Assembly (NCBI RefSeq): GCF_006968745.1
Contig: NZ_CP030118.1
Location: 4,957,943 to 5,021,942 of the forward strand
Length of the DNA: 64,000 nt
Source of the DNA: Brasilonema sennae CENA114
GTDB taxonomy: Bacteria; Cyanobacteriota; Cyanobacteriia; Cyanobacteriales; Nostocaceae
Direction of reading: 5' to 3'
Part shown: in pieces, positions 36,102 to 44,025 of the stretch
How positions within the stretch are numbered: the first letter of the stretch is position 1
How the letters are laid out: each line of letters begins with the position of its first letter
The notes under the pieces: model-generated
What the model saw: the letters and a program-made list of their open reading frames with translations, nothing else
Told to the model about the DNA's origin: nothing
Databases searched by the model: none
Made by a program: the position numbers and the translations under genes

Positions 36102-36839
36102 CTACCAGGGAATTTCTCCCGTTTCTGGATTGTATTCTTCACTAAAAAACTTTCCTGTTGGACCGTCGCTGTCAATAATGGCGTATTTAGCTATCCGCGC
36201 GCCAGCCTCCTCGACAGTACCGGTTCCGCGGTGATTGTTAAAATCGGTTGCGACAAAGCCAGGGTCAACCGCATTTACTTTGAACGGCGAATTGCGCAGT
36301 TCGTAAGCCAGGTTGATGGTGTACATATTGAGCGCTGATTTTGAGGATTGATACACGGCTGCTTTGTGGTTGTAATACAGATCGGTCGGATCGTCGCCTA
36401 AGGTAAGCGAACCCTGACTCGAACTTACATTGACGATGCGTGGTTCGGGCGACTTTTGCAACAAATCCATAAAAGCCTGAGTGACTCTCACAACGCCAAA
36501 CACATTGGTATCAAACACCTTTTTAAATGCGTCTATACTCGCGCCGGTCGCTGTTTGCGGAAAGCCTCCGCTAATCCCGGCGTTATTGATCAGCACATCC
36601 AAACTTTCGGTTTTTTTGCCCAATTCGGCACGGGCGGCTTTGACCGATTCATCATCGCTGACATCTATTTGGATGGCTTCCACATCGGTTAATCCTTCGG
36701 CTTTAAGCTTTTCTACCGCTTCCAGTCCATTCTTTAAATTACGGCTGCCTAAATAAATGTAATATCCCTTTTGCAGCAGTTGGCGGGCAGTTTCTAAGCC
36801 AATACTTTTATTGGCTCCGGTGATTAATACTTTTTTCAT
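36102..36839 (-). CDS. classical short-chain dehydrogenase/reductase
   Basis: 245 residues from the ATG at 36839 (MKKVLITGANKSIG). TGANKSIG cofactor loop, NNAG, Ser in NVSSSQGS and Y-QSS-K catalytic pair are all present. It resembles carbonyl-reductase-type SDRs. The extended upstream frame to 36941 is non-conserved leader. It follows the AraC gene on the same strand with an AT-rich 98-base gap, so the regulator may control it. The two genes are clearly AT-richer than the genes around 40-43 kb, suggesting a separate (perhaps Bacteroidota-like) origin. Confidence 0.9.
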   Translation of the reverse strand: MKKVLITGANKSIGLETARQLLQKGYYIYLGSRNLKNGLEAVEKLKAEGLTDVEAIQIDVSDDESVKAARAELGKKTESLDVLINNAGISGGFPQTATGASIDAFKKVFDTNVFGVVRVTQAFMDLLQKSPEPRIVNVSSSQGSLTLGDDPTDLYYNHKAAVYQSSKSALNMYTINLAYELRNSPFKVNAVDPGFVATDFNNHRGTGTVEEAGARIAKYAIIDSDGPTGKFFSEEYNPETGEIPW

Positions 36840-36937
36840 GATTTTTTTATTTTTAATGATCAATTGATTTACTGATACAAGATTAGTCGAAAAACAAGCA
36901 GATGGGCTTACGCTAAACAAATAATTGCTTATGCAAA

Positions 36938-37849
36938 TCAAACAATATCGGCTTTTCTATAATTTGTCGGTGTGATGTTCACATATTTTTTGAAGAGATT
37001 ATTAAAATGGGTCACTTCCGCATATCCCAAGGCATACGCAATTTCTGAAACCGTCCAGGAACTTTGTCTTAAAAGAACTTTGGCTTCCTGTAATATTCGA
37101 TCAATGATTAACTGAGATGTAGTTTTATTAGAAGTTTCTTTTAATGCCCTATTTAAATGATTGACATGAATGTTCAAATTTTTGGCGTAGTCAGATGCAG
37201 ATCGAAGAGTGAGCGGTCTATGTATATCATCAATTGGAAACTGACGTTCTAAAAGTTCTGTGAAAAGTGTAGAAATTCTAACCGAAGCATTAATGGGTTG
37301 CTTACTCAATTTGGAAGCAGGCTTCATTTTCATCGTATAAAGCACTAATTCATAAACAAGTGTTCTGAGCAAGTCATATTTATGAATAAAGTCACACTCG
37401 ATTTCTTCAAACATTCGTCTAAAAATGTCTTCTAGTTGGACAAATTGCTCCTCATCTAATTGGTAGATATTATTGCCGGGCTGAAAAACTGAATAATTAG
37501 TTATATTTCCGTATTGATGAAAAAATGCCTGATCAAAGAGGCAAACGAAACCATCTGAAAAGTTTTCTCTTTGTGACCATCCATAAGGTATTTGCGGATT
37601 AGAAAAGATAATTGAATAGTTTTCTATTTCAATCTCTCTATCCCCATAGAGAAAAATACCACTGCCACTGCCTTTAATAATTGTTATTTTGTAGTAATCT
37701 TTTTTGCTATATGGCAATTGTGGAGGGTTCCCGTTCTTACCAGGATTAAAATTAAAAACATTGAATAACCCAAATTCATTTTTAAGATCGTCAGGTAGCC
37801 AGGGAGCCCCTTGCTTATAATAACTCTCTCTTTCTTGTATAGATTGCAT
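36938..37849 (-). CDS. AraC-family transcriptional regulator
   Basis: 303 residues. The N-terminal ~190 residues form a cupin-like sensor region. The C-terminal ~100 carry two helix-turn-helix units (SASDYAKNLNIHVNHLNRAL and WTVSEIAYALGYAEVTHFNN) and the family end LFKKYVNITPTNYRK. It is transcribed towards the SDR gene 98 bases downstream. It has low GC and Lys/Asn-rich codon use unlike its neighbours at 38-43 kb. It probably activates the SDR gene in response to a small molecule. Confidence 0.92.
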   Translation of the reverse strand: MQSIQERESYYKQGAPWLPDDLKNEFGLFNVFNFNPGKNGNPPQLPYSKKDYYKITIIKGSGSGIFLYGDREIEIENYSIIFSNPQIPYGWSQRENFSDGFVCLFDQAFFHQYGNITNYSVFQPGNNIYQLDEEQFVQLEDIFRRMFEEIECDFIHKYDLLRTLVYELVLYTMKMKPASKLSKQPINASVRISTLFTELLERQFPIDDIHRPLTLRSASDYAKNLNIHVNHLNRALKETSNKTTSQLIIDRILQEAKVLLRQSSWTVSEIAYALGYAEVTHFNNLFKKYVNITPTNYRKADIV

Positions 37850-37956
37850 CGTTCAATTCTTTACGTCTATTTTTCTATTTTAGTAATACCCTCCAAAAAG
37901 ATTCGTCCGCACCGAAAATTTCTTTGATGTGCGGCGCGATCGCAAAGTTTTGGCAG

Positions 37957-38112
37957 TCAATCCATTCGCTGTATTTTTCGATAAATCGGAGATGCTTTTT
38001 TTTTATCGAAAATAACGAAATCAACGCCGTAGCGAATAAGCTGACACGCCAGCGCAAAGCCGGTCGGAGCGGGTCCGACGATGATGACATCCGTTTCCAT
38101 TTTTTCGTTCAT
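37957..38112 (-). pseudogene. N-terminal fragment of an FAD-dependent monooxygenase
   Basis: 51 codons from ATG: METDVIIVGPAPTGFALACQ, then IRYGVDFVIFDKKK, then an unrelated end. The GxGxxG-like dinucleotide loop and the acidic residue ending the second strand are those of aromatic-ring hydroxylases. A run of nine A's (rc of 37996-38004) sits where the frame changes. The alternative frame after it stays open to about 37875. Nothing of the enzyme core remains. Confidence 0.65.
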
Positions 38113-38138
38113 AGATTAGATTAATTCACGCTTTAAAG

Positions 38139-39071
38139 CTATGTCCCGACTTGCAAAACGATTTTGCCGCGTGTGCGCCCGCTTTGGGAAAGTTGATGCG
38201 CCTTTTTTACTTCCGTGAGCGGCAGAACCGTTTCGATGTGTATTTTTAATTTGCCTTCTTCAATCAGCCGATTGATTTCGGTTAATTGCCCCGCGTTCGG
38301 CTTACAAAAGACAAACGCGGCTTCTGTGCCGAATTCTTTTGCTTTTTCTTCAGACGGAGTCTGCGCCGATGTTACCAGAAAGCCGCCCTTTTTCAGAGTT
38401 TGAAAGGCTCGCTCCAATGTATCGCCGCCGACCGTATCGAAAACTACATCCACGTCTTTGACGACTTCTTCAAACGGTTGCCGCGTGTAATCGACGAATT
38501 CATCTGCGCCCAAATCGCGGACGAACTGTTCGTTTCTGCCCGAAGCCGTGCCGATAACGATCGCGCCTTTGGCTTTGGCAAGCTGAACAGCCATCGAGCC
38601 GACTCCGCCCGACGCGCCGGTTATCAAGATTCTTTGCCCGCTGCTCAGATTCGCCAAATCGAACATCGCTTGCCACGCAGTCAACGCGCCAATTGGAATC
38701 GCCGCCGCCTCTTCAAAATTGAGGCTTTCCGGTTTGGGTGCGATCGCGTCCGCTTTTGCAACCGCGTATTCGGCGTAACCACCGGAGAAGCCGCCGGACG
38801 CAGTCAACCCATAAACCGCATCGCCTTTCTTAAAACTTTCAACCGCCTCGCCTACTTCTTCGACAATTCCGGCGATGTCGCCGCCCAGAATCAGCGGAAG
38901 TTTTAAGCCGAACGCTTCGCCCATCCCATCGCGGACTTTCCACTCCGCCGGATTGACCGCCGCAGCGCGAACTTTCACCAGAACTTCGTTTGCCTTCGGC
39001 TCTGGACGTTCAACATCGACGTAATTCAAAACGTCCTCATTGCCGTATGCATTAATTACTATTGCTTTCAT
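38139..39071 (-). CDS. NADP-dependent quinone oxidoreductase (MDR family)
   Basis: 310 residues of the medium-chain reductase fold. It has no zinc ligands, a cofactor loop ITGASGGVGSMAVQLAKAKG, and the N-terminal GroES-like part VLVKVRAAAVNPAEWKVRDG. This matches zeta-crystallin-like NADPH:quinone reductases, which reduce quinones or enals in the cytosol. Codon use and moderately high GC differ from the AraC/SDR pair just upstream, so the block is a mosaic. Confidence 0.9.
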   Translation of the reverse strand: MKAIVINAYGNEDVLNYVDVERPEPKANEVLVKVRAAAVNPAEWKVRDGMGEAFGLKLPLILGGDIAGIVEEVGEAVESFKKGDAVYGLTASGGFSGGYAEYAVAKADAIAPKPESLNFEEAAAIPIGALTAWQAMFDLANLSSGQRILITGASGGVGSMAVQLAKAKGAIVIGTASGRNEQFVRDLGADEFVDYTRQPFEEVVKDVDVVFDTVGGDTLERAFQTLKKGGFLVTSAQTPSEEKAKEFGTEAAFVFCKPNAGQLTEINRLIEEGKLKIHIETVLPLTEVKKAHQLSQSGRTRGKIVLQVGT

Positions 39072-39165
39072 TTTTTATTCAATCGGTAAGACAAAATTAT
39101 TTCAGCATTCATCAGAACCTGCCGCACGCAGCCAAGACACGCGCCGCCGCCCAACGATCTGCATT

Positions 39166-39239
39166 TAGATCGACTGACCGCCGGATATCTCGATACGCTG
39201 GGCATTTACCCATTTATTGTCTTCAGATAGTAGTAATGC
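39166..39239 (-). pseudogene. C-terminal remnant of a short-chain dehydrogenase
   Basis: 24 codons, ALLLSEDNKWVNAQRIEISG then GQSI and stop. This is the standard SDR ending (FLxSDxxxWVxGQxIxxxGG). A dispersed repeat (GCGTAGGCGTAGCCCGTCG, about 39238-39275) abuts its truncated side. Confidence 0.7.
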
Positions 39240-39323
39240 GTAGGCGTAGCCCGTCGTAGACATCGCACCGCTAATATCGTAATTACTGTAGTTTGTTTTG
39301 GGTCAGGAATAGCCAATATTTCA

Positions 39324-40184
39324 TCAGAAATTGAAAAGAACTTTTAACCCCTCTTTAAGCGATGCAGGCTTTCGCCCAAGCAGGTTTTCCATGTCGGGGC
39401 TTACTTCTTCTTCCTGCCCGTTTTTAATGTCGGTTAGAAAACCTGTTACCCTCTCAATCATAGTTTCGGGGACGCCGCGTTCTTTCATTTGCGTCTCAAA
39501 TGCTGATTTCTCAGTAGGTGTATAATCTACCTCTTTGCCTGATAAGTCGGAAAGGGTAGCCGCAACATTGTCAAAGGAATAGGACTCACAGGAAGTGAGT
39601 TTGTAGATTCGGTTACTGCAACCGCTCTCTAACAGTGCATTCGCAATGGCTTCTCCCATTTCGCTTCTAAGAGCAAAAGGGACTCTTCCCTGATCAGTTG
39701 GTAAGTTGATACCCGTATCAAAAACTCTTTCCCCTACGAACTGCGGAATGGTGTCCATATACAAGACATTGCGAAATAGAGCATAGTTCAACCCACACTC
39801 CTTGATATAGTCTTCCGTCTGAAAATGACCTTCCATCAACTTGTTTGCCAACGTGTTTCGGTCTTTCAACGATCGACTGGTGTAGGCGACACATTCAACC
39901 CCTGCTTTTTTTGCGGCATCCACGACATTTTGGTGTTGCTTTATGCGGTTATCTTCATCCGTTCCGGCGATCAGCAAAACCGTTTCAATTCCCTGCATCG
40001 CTTTGTCGAGTGAAGCCGTATCATCGTAGTTGCCGACGCGGATGTCTACCCCGTTGTCTTTCAGGGCAGAGGCTTTACTTTCATCACGCACAAGTGCGGC
40101 AATTTGGTTGGCGGATGTTTTTTTCAGTAGATTTTGGACTACTGCTGTACCCAACTGTCCGGTGGCTCCTGTTACCAAGATCAT
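39324..40184 (-). CDS. QorB/YtfG-like NAD(P)H:quinone oxidoreductase
   Basis: 286 residues from the ATG at 40184 (MILVTGATGQLG), the same length as E. coli QorB. Atypical SDR with TGATGQLGTAVVQ cofactor loop, LVRDESKASAL and the substrate-side segment TSRSLKDRNT. QorB-type enzymes reduce quinones with NADPH. The frame is open further upstream to 40526, but that part overlaps the VOC gene and a repeat and is not conserved. An attC-like sequence lies just upstream, between this gene and the VOC gene. Confidence 0.9.
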   Translation of the reverse strand: MILVTGATGQLGTAVVQNLLKKTSANQIAALVRDESKASALKDNGVDIRVGNYDDTASLDKAMQGIETVLLIAGTDEDNRIKQHQNVVDAAKKAGVECVAYTSRSLKDRNTLANKLMEGHFQTEDYIKECGLNYALFRNVLYMDTIPQFVGERVFDTGINLPTDQGRVPFALRSEMGEAIANALLESGCSNRIYKLTSCESYSFDNVAATLSDLSGKEVDYTPTEKSAFETQMKERGVPETMIERVTGFLTDIKNGQEEEVSPDMENLLGRKPASLKEGLKVLFNF

Positions 40185-40235
40185 GGTTTTTTCTTTTTTG
40201 TTTGAATTTTGCTTTGTGCCGTAGCGAGGAACGAG

Positions 40236-40302
40236 CGAAGCCGCAGGCGGTCGGATGCAGCGCCTTGTTGTGCTGCGCGCGCACAGCTTGATCACTCCTA
40301 AC
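40236..40302 (-). other. attC-like (integron recombination site) fragment
   Basis: Read on the minus strand, GTTAGGA is followed 23 bases later by GCACAACAAGGCGCTGCA and TCCGACCGCC. GTTAGG and (R)YYYAAC-like cores plus the AAGGCGCTGCA...CCGACCG inner part resemble integron 59-base elements. The second half is not intact, so it may be a truncated site. No integron integrase is present in the window. Confidence 0.4.
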
Positions 40303-40318
40303 GCACGTAATCCGATAT

Positions 40319-40744
40319 TCAGGACGCGGCGGATTCGTTCACGACGTCCAAGACCCAGGTGATGCCGAACCGGTCTTTCAGCATTCCGTAGAGAGCAGAC
40401 CACGATGCAGGCGCGAGCGGCTGCAGGACAGTTGCGCCTTCGGAAAGCTTTTCCCAGTACGTGGTGATCTCTTCGGCTGCGTTGCCGCGTAGCGAGACGA
40501 AGAACGAATTCTCCCCACGGTTCCACGGCATCCGCGACGGCACGTCGTACGCCATCACGCGGAAGCCGCTATCGGCGGCCACCTGCCCCCACATTACTTG
40601 GTCCGCCTCGGACGGGTCTTGGACATTCCTGGCTTCCTTGTACGATACGATCATCTGATCGCCGCCAAAGACAGCATGGTAGAATTCGAGCGCATCGCGC
40701 GCATCGCCTCGGAAGTTCAAATGAGTTACAGTTTTTACAGTCAT
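40319..40744 (-). CDS. PhnB-like VOC protein
   Basis: 141 residues with the PhnB/3-demethylubiquinone methyltransferase-like glyoxalase fold: HLNFRGDARDALEFYHAVFG at the start and YGMLKDRFGITWVLDV at the end. Such proteins are common in proteobacterial and actinobacterial gene sets; enzymatic role unknown. GC is markedly higher than cyanobacterial neighbours. The stop lies 17 bases from the attC-like fragment. Confidence 0.88.
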   Translation of the reverse strand: MTVKTVTHLNFRGDARDALEFYHAVFGGDQMIVSYKEARNVQDPSEADQVMWGQVAADSGFRVMAYDVPSRMPWNRGENSFFVSLRGNAAEEITTYWEKLSEGATVLQPLAPASWSALYGMLKDRFGITWVLDVVNESAAS

Positions 40745-40775
40745 AGCGTTCTCTTGTCCTTGACTCCGAAGTAAA

Positions 40776-40930
40776 CTATATTTTACCGTACAATTCCGTG
40801 GCGTCGTCGTTGAAGTCTCCCTGGCGCACGTCTACACCCTTGTGCAAGCTCGGCGGCCTTCTGCGGGGCGCGCACCATGCGCTCTTGTCCGCGCCCTTGT
40901 CCGGCAGCCTCCGCGCGGAACTCGGTTAGC
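40776..40930 (-). pseudogene. frameshifted NmrA/QorB-like remnant
   Basis: One frame reads MVRAPQKAAELAQ (from 40878). After a one-base shift at a CAAGGG run the next frame reads GVDVRQGDFNDDATELYGKI then TAG. Joined, they match the region after the cofactor loop of NmrA-like proteins (VRxPxKAAELAxxGVDVRxGDxxD). The cofactor loop and catalytic core are gone. Confidence 0.6.
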
Positions 40931-41019
40931 CTAGCCACCCTCCAAACCGATTGCTTCTTGGCGCTCTTGGTGTGCTTGGCGTCCACCTCGGGGGCGACGG
41001 CGGTTTGAAACAGACTGGT

Positions 41020-41071
41020 TCAAGATAGTCGGTAGACCCGGTGCTCGAAGCCCAGCAGTCCGGGGACTGGG
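41020..41071 (-). pseudogene. displaced native C-terminus of the DUF3237 protein
   Basis: Beyond the MITE and one copy of the target duplication the frame continues G-LLGFEHRVYRLS and stops at 41020-41022. This restores a normal-looking end for the gene at 41132 before insertion. Confidence 0.8.
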
Positions 41072-41256
41072 CAGGGCTGTTTCATTCCCTCAAAGGCTCA
41101 TAATGTCAAGGCTTTGTGAAGCGCGATTGCTCTAATTTTTATGGAGAATAATTGAATTTTTTGGATCAAAATGTAGGTTTTCTATCACTTTTGTCCCAAA
41201 AATCATCGCGCTACGTATTGACAAATCCTGCCTCCTTATCGAATGAAACAGCCCTG
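41072..41256. mobile_element. 185-bp MITE, copy 2, in the 3' end of the DUF3237 gene
   Basis: Same length and same 16-bp ends as copy 1 (18824-19008), reverse orientation in the window but the same orientation relative to the host gene. It is flanked by perfect 11-bp duplications CGGGGACTGGG (41061-41071 and 41257-41267). Five base differences from copy 1 by eye. Confidence 0.92.
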
Positions 41257-41695
41257 CGGGGACTGGGGGGAGTAACCGGCCTTGACCGACGAACACCGTC
41301 TGGTTGACCCAGGCGTACCGCGGGTCGCCCGTCTCCAGCACCCAATGGGAACGGATTGACTGGTCGGCGAACTCGGTCGGCGCGCACACGCTCACGGCCC
41401 ATTTCAACTTTTCGTTGGCCTCGGCCGGACCGAAGTAGTGGGCGCAAAGGATCGCCCCGTCGTCCGTCTCGATCTGGACGCGGACGTCCATCCTTATGAA
41501 GCCATCCGGGCCGGTAAGCATCCAGTCGCTGCCGGCTCCGAGGAGCTTTCCCTTAAGCCGTGGCCCTTCGACCCGGCCGCCGGTCATCTCGAAGTACTGG
41601 CGGCCGCCGTAGGGGCCGTCCCCGACTTCGTGGGGTGGACCGCACGCCACTTGACATGTGAACTCGTGGACGAGTTGCAGGGATTGATCAGACAT
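41132..41695 (-). CDS. DUF3237-family protein with a transposon-derived tail
   Basis: 187 residues. The body (about 1-146) is a DUF3237-like beta-barrel (HEFTCQVACGPPHEVGDGPY at the start, GDPRYAWVNQTVFVGQGRL near the end), often found with aromatic-degradation enzymes but of unknown activity. The last ~40 residues (AGLFHSIRRQDLSIRS... to IILHKN) are MITE-encoded and match the tail at 18824-18948. High GC in the body, AT-rich in the tail. It is the last gene of the MarR-TetX-SnoaL-DUF3237 run, 16 bases after the SnoaL gene. Confidence 0.88.
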   Translation of the reverse strand: MSDQSLQLVHEFTCQVACGPPHEVGDGPYGGRQYFEMTGGRVEGPRLKGKLLGAGSDWMLTGPDGFIRMDVRVQIETDDGAILCAHYFGPAEANEKLKWAVSVCAPTEFADQSIRSHWVLETGDPRYAWVNQTVFVGQGRLLPPVPAGLFHSIRRQDLSIRSAMIFGTKVIENLHFDPKNSIILHKN

Positions 41696-41711
41696 TGTAC
41701 GCTCCAGAACG

Positions 41712-42182
41712 CTACTTTCCTAAAAGCACTTGCGGGTCGCCGGTGAACCAAGCGTTGTCGATGACGACGCGACGCATGCGCCAAAGCCTTTCGTCTCTGA
41801 TGAGTTCCACCTCGTACCAGTTGATCATCTGGCATCGTCGGGAATGGTCGCTCCGAGGGAGGTGGGTGGCGTCGACCAATATTCGCAACCGGGCGACGTC
41901 CCCTTCGACATGGACGCGCCCGTTCGTAATCACGTGACTGGTCGTCTGTGATCCGGCGTTCGCGCTCAAGAAGCCGACCACCGTCTCGTGCCCGGTCAAC
42001 AGCGGGAAGTTGAGACCCATCTTGCGACCGCAGGGACCAAAGTCCACCACAATATCCTCACTGAAGGCCGAGGCGATCAGAGCCGGGTCGTTATGGTCAA
42101 CTCCAGCACCGAAACGGTAAAGGGCATCCATGACCTCTAAGTAGTCGCCAGCGGACGCGATAGGATTGTGATCAATAGTCAT
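41712..42182 (-). CDS. SnoaL/NTF2-like protein
   Basis: 156 residues, a single cone-shaped NTF2-like domain (YRFGAGVDHNDPALIASAFS...RLWRMRRVVIDNAWFTGDP). This family includes small isomerases, dehydratases and hydroxylating-dioxygenase beta-like subunits; members often work beside flavin monooxygenases. It lies between the TetX-like and DUF3237 genes with short gaps, so it is probably one operon. High GC, as its neighbours. Confidence 0.87.
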   Translation of the reverse strand: MTIDHNPIASAGDYLEVMDALYRFGAGVDHNDPALIASAFSEDIVVDFGPCGRKMGLNFPLLTGHETVVGFLSANAGSQTTSHVITNGRVHVEGDVARLRILVDATHLPRSDHSRRCQMINWYEVELIRDERLWRMRRVVIDNAWFTGDPQVLLGK

Positions 42183-42231
42183 GGTTGATCCTTAACTGGG
42201 ATGATTGAATTTGGATTTCAGCATCACTTCA

Positions 42232-43374
42232 CTACGGCTTGCTAAAGTCGATTTCGAGTCCGTAAATGTGTCGTCCGACTTCCAGGCATTCCGAAATCTC
42301 ATTGCGTGTCCGCTCTTGCATGCGCGCCTCGCACTTTTTCACGGCCTCCGTGACCTCGGCGGCCGGATTGGCCACTAAGCCGTCGGCCAGTTCGAGCGAG
42401 TCGAGCAGTGCAAGGTTCACCCCCTTGCCGGTGAACGGCGGCATGGCGTGCGACGAGTCGCCGACCATGGCAAGACCCGGCCGCGTCTCCCACCGGTGGT
42501 CTGGCGGCATCACGGACAGAGGCCAGCGATGGAAATTGCCGTCAACTTGTGTCAGCATCGTCAACAACTCGGGCGACCAATTGTGATAGGCGGCAGTAAT
42601 AGCGTTGAGGACGGCCTTGCTGTCGTCGAGCGCGAAGCCTTGCACTGCAGGCCAGTCTTCGGCAACCACCATCGAGTAATAGAGAAGGATCAAGTTGCGG
42701 GAGCAGCGTTGCACGAAAATGGTCTGGTGATGGTCGGCGAACATCACCGAACCCTCGCCCAGAAGATCCGACAGTTCGGAGCCGCGCCAAAGCTCCTTGC
42801 GGATCACGCCCGCGAGCATCGTCATGCCAGTGTAGCGCGGGCGGACCGGCGTCAGGCCCCGCCTGACGCGGGAGCCGACGCCATCGGCACCGACGACGAG
42901 ATCCGCAGTGACGGGCGCTTGATCTTTAAACTCTATGCGCCACCGGCCGTCCGCCTCGGGCAAGACATCGTTGACGGCGTGGCCCCAGGCAATTGTGTCG
43001 GGAGCGAGCGAACCAAGCAGCATCTGACGGAGATCACCGCGGTCGATCTCCGGCCCGGCCTCCTCGTGGGTCCCGGCTTCGCCCGCAGGGTGCGGCTTGC
43101 CTCGCGAATCCAGCATCTTGAAAGCCTTGGCGTCACTACGCGAGAGGCGACGGAATTCCTCCATCAGCCCAGCCTGTTTGATCGCCCGTTGGCCGGCGTT
43201 CTTGCGCAGATCGAGGCTGCCGCCTTGCGACCTCGCGGTCGGCGAGGCGTCGCGCTCGAAGACCTTCACGGAGAAGCCCTGTGTCTGTAATAGCCGCGCC
43301 AACATCGTACCAGCTGGACCAGCTCCGACGATGGCGACCTTACCTCCGTCCCGTAGCTCTTCGCAAGATTTCAT
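42232..43374 (-). CDS. FAD-dependent monooxygenase related to TetX
   Basis: 380 residues. The FAD loop GAGPAGTMLARLLQ is near the N-terminus, followed by VFERDASPTARSQGGSLDLR, where TetX-type enzymes also have a GGxLDLH-like segment. The second FAD motif is GDSSHAMPPFTGKGVNLAL. The fold is that of PHBH-class single-component hydroxylases using NAD(P)H and oxygen. Tetracycline destructases have this layout, but many relatives act on other aromatics, so resistance should not be assumed. High GC. It is preceded by a perfect palindromic operator and the MarR gene. Confidence 0.9.
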   Translation of the reverse strand: MKSCEELRDGGKVAIVGAGPAGTMLARLLQTQGFSVKVFERDASPTARSQGGSLDLRKNAGQRAIKQAGLMEEFRRLSRSDAKAFKMLDSRGKPHPAGEAGTHEEAGPEIDRGDLRQMLLGSLAPDTIAWGHAVNDVLPEADGRWRIEFKDQAPVTADLVVGADGVGSRVRRGLTPVRPRYTGMTMLAGVIRKELWRGSELSDLLGEGSVMFADHHQTIFVQRCSRNLILLYYSMVVAEDWPAVQGFALDDSKAVLNAITAAYHNWSPELLTMLTQVDGNFHRWPLSVMPPDHRWETRPGLAMVGDSSHAMPPFTGKGVNLALLDSLELADGLVANPAAEVTEAVKKCEARMQERTRNEISECLEVGRHIYGLEIDFSKP

Positions 43375-43530
43375 GATAGTCCCTCATAGTTTCTTTGGAT
43401 TTGGTTGCGCACCTAGACGGGTGCTAGGTAATCAGTGTGAGTCCTGATTCTGACAACATCTTTTCCATTCCCTTTCGCCTTTAATTTTTGCGTCGAATGC
43501 GATAAAGTGCATCATTATGAATGCTAGCGT

Positions 43531-43550
43531 ATTGACAATATGTTGTCAAT
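43531..43550. promoter_or_regulatory. MarR-type operator
   Basis: ATTGACAA-TATG-TTGTCAAT, a perfect 8-bp inverted repeat with a 4-base spacer. It overlaps the MarR stop codon and lies 157 bases before the TetX-like start. Size and symmetry fit MarR dimers; the position suggests control of the downstream redox genes. Confidence 0.7.
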
Positions 43551-44025
43551 AATCGTTTTGCATCTTCTGCGTAATGGCTTCCAGAAGTGCCACGGCACGA
43601 GTGATTTGTTCCGCGTCAAAGTCTTCGGCAATCGCATTTGTCCACTGCCATTCGCGCTCCAACGCATCGTGATACGTTGCCCTGCCGGCTTCCGTGAGAA
43701 GCAAGTGCATCGCTCGGGCGTCGCCAGGATTTTCGGCGAACTCAACCAGACCGTCGCTTGCCATGTCGTCAGCGAGTCGTTGTACGGCTTGCCGTGTTAA
43801 GCCCATATGCCGCGCCAATTCGCTTACCGTGACGCGCTTTTCAAGTGCGAATAACTCACTCAGCATTTGCCACCGAGCATTGGTTATTCCTGTACCCCGC
43901 ATTAGGCGTGTTCCTGATTTTTGCACCGTTGCGTTCATACGAAGTACGGCGCGAATCAGATCGGTTAAAGCGTTCGACGCGGGCGTTTTTTTCTTATGGT
44001 AAAAAGGCACGTTCTTGTTTCCCAC
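43546..44025 (-). CDS. MarR-family regulator
   Basis: 159 residues. A winged helix-turn-helix is clear (TVSELARHMGLTRQAVQRLADDM, wing ENPGDARAMHLLLTEAG) between long dimerisation helices. It heads a minus-strand run with the TetX-like, SnoaL and DUF3237 genes and probably represses them until an aromatic or drug-like ligand binds. The start is the first Met; the Lys-rich N-terminus is not conserved and a later start cannot be excluded. Confidence 0.9.
   Translation of the reverse strand: MGNKNVPFYHKKKTPASNALTDLIRAVLRMNATVQKSGTRLMRGTGITNARWQMLSELFALEKRVTVSELARHMGLTRQAVQRLADDMASDGLVEFAENPGDARAMHLLLTEAGRATYHDALEREWQWTNAIAEDFDAEQITRAVALLEAITQKMQNDY

Noticed and set aside
40185..40526. N-terminal 114-residue extension of the QorB-like protein
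   Set aside because: It overlaps the VOC gene antisense-free region and the attC-like fragment, is not conserved, and the family starts at MILVTGATG.
42448..43290. 280-codon open frame on the + strand
   Set aside because: Antisense to the TetX-like gene in GC-rich DNA, where non-coding frames stay open; no family pattern.
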